A stretch of DNA of 64,000 nt, taken from the NCBI GenBank assembly GCA_016208685.1, contig JACQXM010000037.1, positions 1 through 64,000 of the forward strand, written 5' to 3'. Positions 8,801-16,505 of this stretch are shown piece after piece. The notes under the pieces were generated by a model. It had not been told where the DNA came from and searched no databases. It worked only from the letters and a program-made list of their open reading frames with translations. Each line of letters starts with the position of its first letter. The first letter of the stretch is position 1. This DNA is from Planctomycetota bacterium. GTDB taxonomy: Bacteria > Planctomycetota > Phycisphaerae > UBA1845. The position numbers and the translations under genes are program-made.

Positions 8801-9859
8801 GCCGATGTCGTTGGACTGGTCCCACCAGTGATAGATGCGGAGCGTGTCGTTGTCGTCGTGCGAGCCCCAGTACATGAACTCCGTGGCGCCGTGCACGCAG
8901 CGCAGGCCGAAGTGCTCCGTGAAGCTGTAGTACTGGTAGTAGCCGCCGTTGCCGGTGCGCAGATAGTCGAGCGGAATCCGCGTAATCACCGACGCCGCGG
9001 CCGCGCCCCCGAGCGTGAACACGTTCGTGGTGTAGTAGAGGAAGCGGTTGCTCACCGCGAGGTTGGGGAAGTCCAACCAGAAGGACTGCGGTGCGAACCC
9101 GAACATCGGCGGCGAGAAATCCAGCACCAGCGGCCACTGGTTCGCCAGGAGGTTGTCCCGGCCGCAGGAGACCGCCAGGCGCTGCACGTTGCCGATGATG
9201 CGGTTGTTCATCGCATCGCGCGGGGTAGCATACTGAAGCAGCCAGAACATGCAGTCCGTGTTGGGTTCGTAGTAGACGACCTGGTCGCAGCAGAAGCCGC
9301 CGCTGTTGGCAGGCACGTCGTTGATTCCGTCGGCGGGGAAGTTGTCGAAAGGATTGACGTACGTCCAGGTGATGCCGCCGTCTCCCGAAAGCGCCGCGTA
9401 GGTGTTGCCGGTATAGAACACCAGGTCGCGGTTCATGGCCGTGGTTGGTTCTTCCGGAAACGACGTATCACCGGGCAGTACCGACGCCACGGAGCTGGTG
9501 CGGAAGATGCGAAAATCCCCGCCGCCGGACGACGTTGCGCTGCGTCCCGATAGGTCGACGGGGATCGGTGTGGGAGCCCCGGATCGCTGATAGTCCTGCG
9601 GCGTGACGTTGGGGTCTTTCCGCAGGGGTATCCGTGGGCGCGGCTCGGCGCTGCAGGCGGCGATTGCGTCCAGCTCCTCCCGTGACAGCTTTTGCGGCTC
9701 ACGCCCGGGCGGTGGGTTGGTGAACCGCAGCGGCTCGATGGTTCCCGTGTGCGCCTCGACCATGCCGGATGCCTTCACACCGTACCGTCCTGCTTCAGCC
9801 CGCAATGCGGCGGGCAGGACGACGAGCACGCAAAGACCGGTAATCACGCGAGACGTCAT
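5888..9859 (-). CDS. Large secreted Ig/Kelch-type protein with dockerin-like tail
   Basis: A 1,323-residue protein; ATG 9859 follows GGGAGTAGAGGAAC. Residues 1-22 form a signal peptide. Residues about 95-530 look like a BNR/sialidase-type propeller (SGDGGITWTYVNPFDN). Residues about 545-640 resemble a CARDB module. Two Ig-like modules follow at about 660-835 (FQWQKDGRNL, FQWDKNGLPL). Residues about 840-1165 are Kelch-like repeats (GVTVLFGGQYPDYSS, GKCVLFGGFAGGSG, TWEWDGTSWTQI). A third Ig module (FQWRRDGMNL) precedes the dockerin-like tail GDADGDNDVDLADAEL / DFDGDGDVDAADVAAF. Such proteins act outside the cell, in binding rather than catalysis as far as can be seen. It converges on the truncated gene at 5465. 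Confidence 0.85.
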   Translation of the reverse strand: MTSRVITGLCVLVVLPAALRAEAGRYGVKASGMVEAHTGTIEPLRFTNPPPGREPQKLSREELDAIAACSAEPRPRIPLRKDPNVTPQDYQRSGAPTPIPVDLSGRSATSSGGGDFRIFRTSSVASVLPGDTSFPEEPTTAMNRDLVFYTGNTYAALSGDGGITWTYVNPFDNFPADGINDVPANSGGFCCDQVVYYEPNTDCMFWLLQYATPRDAMNNRIIGNVQRLAVSCGRDNLLANQWPLVLDFSPPMFGFAPQSFWLDFPNLAVSNRFLYYTTNVFTLGGAAAASVITRIPLDYLRTGNGGYYQYYSFTEHFGLRCVHGATEFMYWGSHDDNDTLRIYHWWDQSNDIGYDDVDHPAFEDDDFRAFAPDGTNFAAFSDSRILGAYLANGELGFMYNCSQKNSPFAYPYVDVGKYRETDREYLTTQPIFNPSTAMLYPSVHPNSYGAKGGTISFGGGLLYPGFYAFIADAFNNHSFSPLEVVGIASGSSGPPINRWGDYVATRQHWYAPETWIGTGFTMNGSGGTNPTPYFVWFGREQDEPAADFDINNVQVNPLMPPYAVGGTLPVQVSVANAGARTADVPNLDLRLSLDTSIDGTDTALQSLPVSLDPGQVLTVNANAFIPDVPAGDYYVGAFTPFYVDGYVGNNSLVFPTPFRICPGFVEQPPTLFVDACGDAVFHVTMTGSRNRQFQWQKDGRNLFDDGDRIFGAQSDTLTIRSVYPGDEGDYSVVVTEGPCAVASAVAHLFEIPPRATSIAGAGNFEVCTDTVLDATIAGIPAFSFQWDKNGLPLADDGRITGSNAEDLSLPSLELADTGRYSLFVGNYCDSSVSPPVHVNVVPKPWTSVASTGPTFRTGPSMAYDSRRGVTVLFGGQYPDYSSVTRDTWEWNGNTWALRATSGPPGLAGAGMAFDEDRGKCVLFGGFAGGSGSDPAAYRSETWEWDGTSWTQIMTGGPTARSGPGLVYDTVARKIVLHGGFSVAGPLYPHDTWEYDGISGTWSQVSSDLPDAAPGNYNFVGQMGFDRARKKRVVFNGWGVPGIGPVELRTFEWENGQWVRVFPANDPRYQPGQPGSTCCGNPGVLTGGGGIAFHEARRMIILNNGRAPFNDGLRWTWGYDGATWHLLSINDGPPTSEGGNLAYDRARNALVQFGGGGPTGFVPPNTWELADADRIHIVRQPAHRAVVSGQPAEFSVTVKGAPAYSFQWRRDGMNLTDGGTTSGANTGILRIGAATAADAGEYDVVVTNDCGTVTSAAANLNVVATRLGDADGDNDVDLADAELLGGCMTGPGMPATAGCEAFDFDGDGDVDAADVAAFQRVFGE

Positions 9860-9982
9860 GTTCCTCTACTCCCTTGTGTCGGGCGCTTCTGAACGCCGAT
9901 TCGGCGGACTCTGCGGCGATCAAGCATTACTACGCCGGCGACGGGCCGCGCAAGCGGTCCAACCGCGCGGCCCCCGTCGACG

Positions 9983-10047
9983 TTCGACTTGGCCGGCGTT
10001 CGGGCTACAATCCCCCTGTCAGTATCCGAGGAGGCGCATGCCCTCCT
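9983..10047 (+). promoter_or_regulatory. Promoter and leader hairpin of the sigma-kinase operon
   Basis: TTCGAC at 9983-9988, a 17-nt spacer, and TACAAT at 10006-10011 make a reasonable sigma-70 type promoter. The leader then contains AGGAGG-CGCATGC-CCTCCT (10029-10047), a 6-bp hairpin that would bury an SD-like sequence. No start codon is well placed for that SD. Confidence 0.5.
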
Positions 10048-10111
10048 GACTCTACATCCGAAATCCATGCCCCAAGTGAGACATGCACGGGTCAGAAAGG
10101 CGAAGACGAGT

Positions 10112-10702
10112 GTGAGTGAGGAGCCCCGAGAGGCCGTCAGCCGCATTCTCCGCCAACTGGGGCCGGGGCGACCTGAGCCGGCCGCTGAGCTGCTTCCGCT
10201 GGTTTATGGCGAGCTGCGCCGGCTCGCGAAGCAACGGCTGGCCGGCCTTCCGCCCGGCCAGACCCTGCAACCAACGGCTCTGGTACACGAAGCCTATCTC
10301 AAACTGGTCGGCTCCGCGGACCCGGGGTGGGACAACCGGGCTCATTTCTTTGTGGCCGCGGCCAGGGCCATGCGCGACATTCTGGTGGATCAGGCACGGC
10401 GCAGGGCGAGCCTGAAGCGCGGCGGCGATCGCCGGCGCGCGGACGTGGAGCCGTCGGACCTCCCCATCGCCGAACCCGGTGAGGACGTACTGGCGTTGCA
10501 CGAGGCCCTGGAGCGCCTGGAACACGATGATCCACGTAAGGCGCAGATCGTCATGCTTCGCTACTTCGCCGGTCTCGATCGCGCCGAGGTCGCGGAGCTT
10601 TTGGGCGTGACCACCCGCACCATCGACCGCGACTGGCGCTACATCGTGGCGCGCCTGCATCGCGAGTTGAATCCCGACGATCCGCCCGGTCCGCCGCCAT
10701 GA
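10112..10702 (+). CDS. ECF-type RNA polymerase sigma factor
   Basis: 196 residues from GTG 10112, chosen because the frame upstream has no family similarity and this gives the normal length; ATG 10067 is the alternative. Region 2: ELLPLVYGELRRLAKQRL and TLQPTALVHEAYLKL, then FFVAAARAMRDILVDQARRR, typical of the planctomycete ECF group (TIGR02999 type). Region 4: IVMLRYFAGLDRAEVAELLG, TTRTIDRDW. It directs RNA polymerase to a regulon not visible here. Its stop overlaps the start of the kinase gene by ATGA, so the two are translationally coupled; kinase-sigma pairs of this kind usually form one signalling unit. Confidence 0.9.
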   Translation: MSEEPREAVSRILRQLGPGRPEPAAELLPLVYGELRRLAKQRLAGLPPGQTLQPTALVHEAYLKLVGSADPGWDNRAHFFVAAARAMRDILVDQARRRASLKRGGDRRRADVEPSDLPIAEPGEDVLALHEALERLEHDDPRKAQIVMLRYFAGLDRAEVAELLGVTTRTIDRDWRYIVARLHRELNPDDPPGPPP

Positions 10703-13395
10703 GTAAGGAACGGGCCCGCCGTATCGAAGCGTTGTTTCAGGCTGCCGCCGACTTGCCGGAGTCCCAGCGCCATGCGTACCTGGAGCGGGAATGCGGCGGC
10801 GATTCGGCGGCGATCCGCGAGGTCGACGCGCTCCTTCGCCACTACGGCGCCGCCCCCACTTCGTTCCTTCAACCCACGGCGTTGGAAACCCTGCCCCTGG
10901 CGGAAGAGGACGCGATCCCGCCTGCACAGGTCGGAGCCTATCGCATCGTCCGCCCCCTCGGCGAAGGCGGCATGGGTGTAGTGTACGAGGCGATTCAGGA
11001 CCATCCGCGGCGCACCGTGGCGCTCAAGGTGATGCGCGGGGCGATGGCCTCGCCGTCGGTGCGCAAACGGTTCGAGTACGAGGCGGAGATCCTCGGGCTG
11101 CTGCGCCACCCGGGCATTGCACAGATTTACGAGGCGGCGACCACTCCCGCCGACGCCGGCGGGCAACCCTATTTTGTGATGGAACTCATCCGCGGCGCCA
11201 CGCTCGTGGACCATGCCGATGCGCGCCGCTTGAACCTGCGCCGGCGGCTGGAGCTGATGGCCCTGGTTTGCGACGCCGTGCAGTTCGCGCATCAGAAGGG
11301 AGTCATCCACCGTGACCTCAAACCAGCCAACATCCTCGTGGAGGAGCCGGGCGGCGACGGCGCCACAGATCTGCCGCCCACGTCCGCGCCGGGCCAACCC
11401 AAGATTCTGGATTTCGGCATCGCCCGCATGGTCCAGTCGGAGGCGCAAGCGCAGACCTTACGAACCGAACCGGGGCAGATCCTCGGCTCCTTGTGGTACA
11501 TGAGCCCGGAGCAGGTCGCGGGCGACCCGCGCGAGGTGGACGCCGCTTCCGATGTGTACGCCCTGGGCGTGATCCTCTTCGAACTGCTCGGCGGCCGACT
11601 GCCCTATGACCTTACCGGGCGCTCCCTCCCCGAGGCCGGGCATATCATTCGCGAGCAGGACCCGCTGCGCCTGGGAACGCTTAACGGGGAATGCCGCGGC
11701 GACGTGGAGACCATCGTCACCAAGGCTCTGGAGAAGGCCAAGAGTCGTCGTTATGGTTCCGCCGGCGAGCTTGCCGCCGACCTGCGCCGCTTCCTCGCCG
11801 ACGAGCCCATCCTAGCGCGGCGTGCCAGCCGCGGATACCAGCTTCGCAAGTTCGCGCGGCGTCATCGCGCACTGGTGGCGGGGGCCGCCGCGGTGCTCAT
11901 GGCGCTGGTGTTGGGGGTGATCGGCACCGGCGCCGCCCTGGTTCGCGCGCGGCGCGCCGAGCAGACCGCCGCCGTGCGTCTGGTGGAGGCGCAGAAGGAA
12001 GCCGCCAAGGCCGCCGCCGTCAATCACTTTCTCCAGGACATGCTCTCCGCCGTCGATCCCGCCAAGACGCTGGGCCGCGAAGTCGGACTACGCGACGTCG
12101 TCGATCAAGCGGTGCGCGAGCTCGACGAGAAACCGCTCCGCGATGAACCGGAGGTAGAGGCTGAAATCCGCAGCACCCTGGGCAGCACGCTCTACTCCCT
12201 GGGTAACTACCCGGAGTCGGAGCGGCAGCTCCGCCTGGCGGTGGACCTGCGCAGCGCCGCGCTGGGTCCCGAGCATCCGGATGTGGCGCGCGCGCTCAAC
12301 GACCTGGCGCTGGTGGTGATGGCGCGGGGAGCCTACGCGGACGCCGAGGCGACGTATCGCCGCGCGCTGGACCTCCAACGCGCTGCCCTCGGCGAAGACC
12401 ACGTCGACGTGGCCCAGGGCATGCAGGATCTGGCCGCGGCGCTTCGCGCCCAGGGCAAACTCGACCAAGCGGAACCGCTTTACCGCGCTGCCCTGGCGAT
12501 CCGCGAGAAACGACTGGGGCCCGATTCACTGGAGGCGGCACAGACCGTAAACAGCCTGGCGCTTCTGGCGCAAAACCGTGAGGACTACGCCAAGGCCGAG
12601 GCGCTGTTCCGGCGAGCCTTGGCGATTCGGCGGCAGCGCCTGGGAGACGTTCACCCGGTTGTCGCCGATGGACTGAACAACCTCGGCAACCTGCTCCGCT
12701 ACTTCGGGCCGCGCGAGGGGACAGAGGCCGTGCTGCGCGAGGCGCTGGAGATGCGGCGGAAGATCTTCGGCCCCGAGCACCCCGCTGTCGCCCAAAGCCT
12801 CCAGGGCCTGGCGGCCTACCTTTCCGACGCGGGCCGCCTGGAGGAAGCCGAGGGCTACTTCCGTGAGGCCTCGGTCCTGTTCCGCAAGCTCCTCGGCGAC
12901 CAACATCCGGACCTCGCCCGCAGCCTCCAGTCCCTGGCGCAGACACGCCACGATCGCGGCGACCTCGAGGAATCGGAGTCGCTCTATCGTGAATCCTTAG
13001 AGATACGCCGCCGGGTCTTCGGCGAGGAGCATCTGGAAACGGCGCTTTCGCTCACCGGCCTGGGCGGCGTGCTTGTGGATCAAGGCCGCTATTCCGAGGC
13101 CGAGGGGTTGCTGCGCCGCGCGCTGGAAATCCGTACCGCGCGCCTGGCGCCGGACCATTGGTTGATCGCGCACACCAGGACCTTACTCGCCGGGGCCCTC
13201 GCCGGTGAAGGGCGGGCGGACGAGGCCGCGTCGCTCCTGGAGGAGTGCCGCTCCGGATTCGCTCAAATCCCCCCCTACGCCGTCCGTCGCAAACAGGAAT
13301 TGTTGCGGCGGGCGATGGCGTTCTTCGAGCAGCACCGCCCGGATCGCGCTGCGGCCTACCATGCCCTCGTCGCCGGCGATCCGGCACCGCGGTGA
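10699..13395 (+). CDS. Membrane Ser/Thr protein kinase with TPR repeats
   Basis: 898 residues. Kinase domain at about 78-370 with the glycine loop LGEGGMGVVYEA, catalytic lysine in VALKVM, HRDLKPANIL and DFGIAR, so it should be active. A transmembrane helix (AAAVLMALVLGVIGTGAALV) lies at about 393-415. The rest, residues about 450-880, is a series of 42-residue kinesin-light-chain-like TPRs (LGPEHPDVARALNDLALVV, YRRALDLQRAALGEDHVDV). The kinase would face the cytoplasm and the TPR part the other side or vice versa. Overlaps the ECF sigma gene by 4 bp, a common planctomycete pair in which the kinase is thought to control the sigma factor. Ends are clean and length is normal. Confidence 0.93.
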   Translation: MSKERARRIEALFQAAADLPESQRHAYLERECGGDSAAIREVDALLRHYGAAPTSFLQPTALETLPLAEEDAIPPAQVGAYRIVRPLGEGGMGVVYEAIQDHPRRTVALKVMRGAMASPSVRKRFEYEAEILGLLRHPGIAQIYEAATTPADAGGQPYFVMELIRGATLVDHADARRLNLRRRLELMALVCDAVQFAHQKGVIHRDLKPANILVEEPGGDGATDLPPTSAPGQPKILDFGIARMVQSEAQAQTLRTEPGQILGSLWYMSPEQVAGDPREVDAASDVYALGVILFELLGGRLPYDLTGRSLPEAGHIIREQDPLRLGTLNGECRGDVETIVTKALEKAKSRRYGSAGELAADLRRFLADEPILARRASRGYQLRKFARRHRALVAGAAAVLMALVLGVIGTGAALVRARRAEQTAAVRLVEAQKEAAKAAAVNHFLQDMLSAVDPAKTLGREVGLRDVVDQAVRELDEKPLRDEPEVEAEIRSTLGSTLYSLGNYPESERQLRLAVDLRSAALGPEHPDVARALNDLALVVMARGAYADAEATYRRALDLQRAALGEDHVDVAQGMQDLAAALRAQGKLDQAEPLYRAALAIREKRLGPDSLEAAQTVNSLALLAQNREDYAKAEALFRRALAIRRQRLGDVHPVVADGLNNLGNLLRYFGPREGTEAVLREALEMRRKIFGPEHPAVAQSLQGLAAYLSDAGRLEEAEGYFREASVLFRKLLGDQHPDLARSLQSLAQTRHDRGDLEESESLYRESLEIRRRVFGEEHLETALSLTGLGGVLVDQGRYSEAEGLLRRALEIRTARLAPDHWLIAHTRTLLAGALAGEGRADEAASLLEECRSGFAQIPPYAVRRKQELLRRAMAFFEQHRPDRAAAYHALVAGDPAPR

Positions 13396-13431
13396 CCGTC
13401 AGTGGCGCCCGCGGCGCGGAGGTCGGCGCTG

Positions 13432-13461
13432 TTTACAGCGTCCGGCCGATTGGCCGATACT
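13432..13461 (+). promoter_or_regulatory. Promoter directly abutting the sulfotransferase-like gene
   Basis: TTTACA (13432-13437), 18-nt spacer, GATACT (13456-13461), then only 6 nt before ATG 13468. If used, the transcript would begin at or next to the start codon. No Shine-Dalgarno sequence is present, consistent with leaderless translation. Confidence 0.4.
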
Positions 13462-13467
13462 ACGGAT

Positions 13468-14046
13468 ATGACGACGAAACGGGAGTTCATCACGATTGTC
13501 TCCGGCCTGCCGCGCTCGGGGACGTCCATGATGATGCAGATGCTCGACAAGGGCGGCATTCCTGCCCTGGTAGACAACATTCGCAAGGCCGATGAGGACA
13601 ACCCCGAGGGCTACTACGAGTTTGAGCCGGTCAAGAAGACCAAGCAGGACGCTGCGTGGCTGAAGGACGCGCCGGGCAAGGTCGTAAAGATGGTGCACCT
13701 GCTGCTCCTGGACCTTCCCACGGACCGCGAGTACCGCGTGGTGTTCATGCGCCGTGAGCTTCGCGAGGTGATCAAGTCGCAGAACGTCATGCTGGAGCGC
13801 AACCAGAAGGGCGGCGGCGACCTGCCGGACGAGAAGGTCATGCAGGTGTTCCGCATGCAGCTCGACAAGGTTTACAAGTGGATCAGCGAACATCCGAACT
13901 TCAAGCTGCTGGAAGTCAGCTACAACGAGTTGCTTAAGGAAACCCCACGGTTCGTGGATGCGCTCGACGCCTTCCTCGGCGGGGGCATGAACAAGCAGGC
14001 CATGCTCCGAGTGGTGAACCCGGCGCTATACCGCCAGCGAGCTTAG
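13468..14046 (+). CDS. Sulfotransferase-like P-loop protein
   Basis: 192 residues from ATG 13468; the upstream ORF extension overlaps the promoter and has no similarity. The N-terminal ITIVSGLPRSGTSMMMQML is the 5'-phosphosulfate-binding loop of the sulfotransferase family, and VVFMRRELREVIKSQNVML matches the conserved Arg/Ser region binding the 3'-phosphate of PAPS. FKLLEVSYNELLKETPRFV near the end is the usual distal element. It is shorter than most PAPS sulfotransferases (about 250-300), so it is a minimal or divergent member; acceptor unknown. Stands alone between the kinase gene and a repeat-containing gap. Confidence 0.75.
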   Translation: MTTKREFITIVSGLPRSGTSMMMQMLDKGGIPALVDNIRKADEDNPEGYYEFEPVKKTKQDAAWLKDAPGKVVKMVHLLLLDLPTDREYRVVFMRRELREVIKSQNVMLERNQKGGGDLPDEKVMQVFRMQLDKVYKWISEHPNFKLLEVSYNELLKETPRFVDALDAFLGGGMNKQAMLRVVNPALYRQRA

Positions 14047-14706
14047 ATGACCGCGCGCGATCCGGCGCTGCATCACACCGTCCTGCCCGCTCGTTCGTGG
14101 TTGCAGCTCAGTGCACCCGACGCAACCACGGCCCAATCCACCGGCTGAAGGTCGGTGGCTCGGGATCGGTGACCGTGACCGCCTGCAAAGCCGGTCCCAC
14201 GGCGCTCCGCAATCCCGAAGCTCCGCGATCCCGAACTTCGCACCCCCCAGGCTCCGCGGGTCCACTCCCCGCTTCAGTCCTGCCGCACCCTTCCCTCCTG
14301 CCGCGCGCTTAAGTCCTGCCCGCAGCGGCAAGTGCCACATCGCCTGCCCGCCTCAGCGCGTCAGGCGTAGGAGCCCGTAGTGAAAAGTCGACGACCGGGC
14401 GTGGCACGGGCATCCTGCCCGTGAAAGAATGGGCTGGAAGCCCATGCCGCGCGTTCTGCTGCGGGCTGGCAGCGCCTGTCTGCGAATCTTCACCACTCGG
14501 GACCGCGCGGAACGCCGGTCGCCCGCCGCCTCGGTGGCGCAGAAATCACCCTGGCCCCGAGCGCGGTGTTTTCGCCTTGCCCCAGCGTGATTCGGCGCCG
14601 GTTCCTCCGCTGGTTACTACGTGGGGCATATGATCCCCCCTGCGGCGATCGACGCAGCGTCGAACCCGCGGATCGCAAGAAACCTCGAACGAAAAAGGAG
14701 AGAGTC
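14047..14706. other. Intergenic region with a family B repeat
   Basis: 660 bp without a convincing gene. Holds one family B repeat (14397-14470). TATGAT at 14629-14634 could be the -10 of the next gene, but no good -35 is seen. Confidence 0.5.
14397..14470. repeat. Dispersed repeat, family B, copy 1
   Basis: GTGGCACGGGCATCCTGCCC followed by GTGAAAGAATGGGCTGGAAG and CCCATGCCGCGCGTTCTGC. Contains the hairpins CACGGGCA-TCC-TGCCCGTG and GGGCT-GGA-AGCCC. Other copies are at 29704-29775, 44411-44482 and (degenerate) 44512-44575. Confidence 0.75.
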
Positions 14707-15795
14707 ATGTCTGCAATTTCCCGGAGATCCCGCGCGCTGGCGCTGGCGAGTTTGGCATGGGCCGCGGCGAACGCGACGAACGCGGCGGAGCTGGCGATCG
14801 TACCGGTCAGCGTCAACAGGCCGCATCGTGTCGTAGAGCAGGAGATTCTGTTCTGGGAGAGCGACGTGGTCGACACCGAAGGGCCGGTGGTGATCGTCGT
14901 TGACGTGCAAGTGTCCGACTGGGGGCCGGCCGGCCTCGGAGCCTACCAGGCGACCATTGACGCTGCCGGAACCGACAGCCCGTTGCCGGGCTTGATCTTC
15001 GAAACCGCCGAGGCGCCGGAGTACGTGTGCGCCCGAGCTCCGGGCCTGGACTGCTCCACGGACCTGCGCGCCTGCGGTGACTTTGGTCCCTGTGTTCGCA
15101 ACGCTGCATCGGTGGATGAGAAGGCCTACGAAACCGCCGAGGCGCCGGAGTACGTGTGCGCCCGGGCTCCGGGCCTGGACTGCTCCTCGGACCTGCGCGC
15201 CTGTGGTGACTTCGGTCCCTGTGTTCGCAACGCTGCATCGGTAGATGAGAAGGCCTACGAGACCGCCGAAGTGCCGGAGTACGTGTGCGCTCGAGCTCCG
15301 GGTCTGGATTGTTCCTCGGACCTGCGTGGTTGCGGCGATTTCGGGCCCTGTGTGCGGCGCGTGGTCGCGATGTTCTCCGACCTCAAGGAGTCGGGAGACG
15401 CCGGCGTGGCGGTGGATCTGGAACGTGCCGTGTTGAATGGCCATGTGCATCTCGATCCGGTCAGGGATACGGGGCTCGCCCGCTCGCTGGGAATGTTCCG
15501 CATCGTGCTCCCAACAGCCGCGACGGGCACCTACGCGATCAGCTTCAGCCAATCGGGGTTCGATACCTTCGTGCTCAACGGGGCCGGCGACCTCGAGCCC
15601 GTCGGGCTGCGGCCCATCCGGATCGCCATCGCGCCCGACGAGGACTTCTGCCGGCAGAATGCGGATTGCGACGACGGCCTGTGGTGCAACGGCGCGGAGG
15701 CCTGCGTGAACGCCCGCTGTGTCGCGGGGCATCCGATTGCCGAGCTCGACGAGCCCTGCGCGGAGCCCAACACGCGCTCCAAGGGGCGGCGGTAG
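14707..15795 (+). CDS. Secreted Cys-rich protein with three 43-residue repeats
   Basis: 362 residues; ATG 14707 follows AAAAGGAGAGAGTC. Residues 1-26 are a signal peptide ending in NATNA. Codons at 15001-15129, 15130-15258 and 15259 to about 15356 form three tandem copies of an exact 129-bp unit, each giving ETAEAPEYVCARAPGLDC, SSDLRACGDFGPC and NAASVDEKAY with four cysteines. The C-terminal part has CRQNADCDDGLWCNGAEAC, a module found many times in the gene at 25858. The near identity of the DNA repeats argues for recent expansion. Function unknown; export and disulfide-rich structure are inferred. A terminator follows. Confidence 0.8.
   Translation: MSAISRRSRALALASLAWAAANATNAAELAIVPVSVNRPHRVVEQEILFWESDVVDTEGPVVIVVDVQVSDWGPAGLGAYQATIDAAGTDSPLPGLIFETAEAPEYVCARAPGLDCSTDLRACGDFGPCVRNAASVDEKAYETAEAPEYVCARAPGLDCSSDLRACGDFGPCVRNAASVDEKAYETAEVPEYVCARAPGLDCSSDLRGCGDFGPCVRRVVAMFSDLKESGDAGVAVDLERAVLNGHVHLDPVRDTGLARSLGMFRIVLPTAATGTYAISFSQSGFDTFVLNGAGDLEPVGLRPIRIAIAPDEDFCRQNADCDDGLWCNGAEACVNARCVAGHPIAELDEPCAEPNTRSKGRR
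15001..15356 (+). repeat. 129-bp tandem repeat inside the Cys-rich gene
   Basis: Units begin at 15001, 15130 and 15259, the last about 98 bp long before diverging. Differences are few and mostly synonymous. Confidence 0.9.
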
Positions 15796-15872
15796 GCTGG
15801 CGCGATCCTGATCCCGCCCGGCACGAACGGCACTCGGGCGATCCGTGTTACGCCTTTCCTTCCCAAGAAACA

Positions 15873-15917
15873 CACGGCCCGCTGCCCACGAACGCGGTCG
15901 GCAGGCCGTGCGTTTTT
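15873..15917 (+). terminator. Rho-independent terminator
   Basis: CACGGCC at 15873-15879 pairs with GGCCGTG at 15904-15910, with an inner CTGCC/GGCAG pairing, followed by TTTTT at 15913-15917. It ends the gene at 14707-15795. Confidence 0.7.
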
Positions 15918-16505
15918 GTTCGTACCCATCGGTGATCCCCCACCCCCCCGAGCGCGATCCTATCTGCCGCGTTTTGTTTCTCGCTACCGGCCCGCCCCCG
16001 TTCCGGAACCAGTCGCGACTGGCCCGCCCGCAGTCCCGCTCCTAGAAAAAAAACGCACCCAAGCCGGGCAACTGGTCGCGATCGTGCAAGGGGCATATAA
16101 TGCGCCGCCTCGGCGGGCGACGACGGTGCGCTGCCCGTGACGCAAGTATGGCTGACATACTGTACGTGTGGCTTACTCTTACCAACCCGTCTTGTCGGCC
16201 TGACGATTTCTTGCAAGATTGCAGCGGGGCGGTGCGGTCTACGCAGTGGTACTCGGAGGGTGTTTCTGGTATACTGCTGCCCCGGCGAGCGTAGGTTTTC
16301 GTGCGTTCGTTATGGGGCGTGGCCGACTGGGCCGCGATGAGGTGGGGACGATCCGCAGAGTCTGATTCTGCCACATGGCGTCGCGGCGCACTCGGCTGCC
16401 CGTGGTGACAATCACTTGTCATCCGGTTGCCGGTGCGCATAGCGCTTGTTTTCCGTGGGATGCGCTGGGGCTTCGTTGGCTGTTACCTAAACCAGGAGGA
16501 ACAGA
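15918..16505. other. Upstream region of the large Cys-rich gene
   Basis: About 590 bp without a gene. Contains GTTCCGGAAC at 16000-16009, an A-run near 16045, TATAAT at 16096-16101 and an extended -10 (TGGTATACT) ending at 16275 without a clear -35. The last two are candidate promoters. Confidence 0.4.

Noticed and set aside
10029-10049. Three-codon upstream frame (ATG CCC TCC TGA) with AGGAGG
   Set aside because: The SD is only 3 nt from the ATG, and it forms part of a hairpin; not supported as a translated leader.
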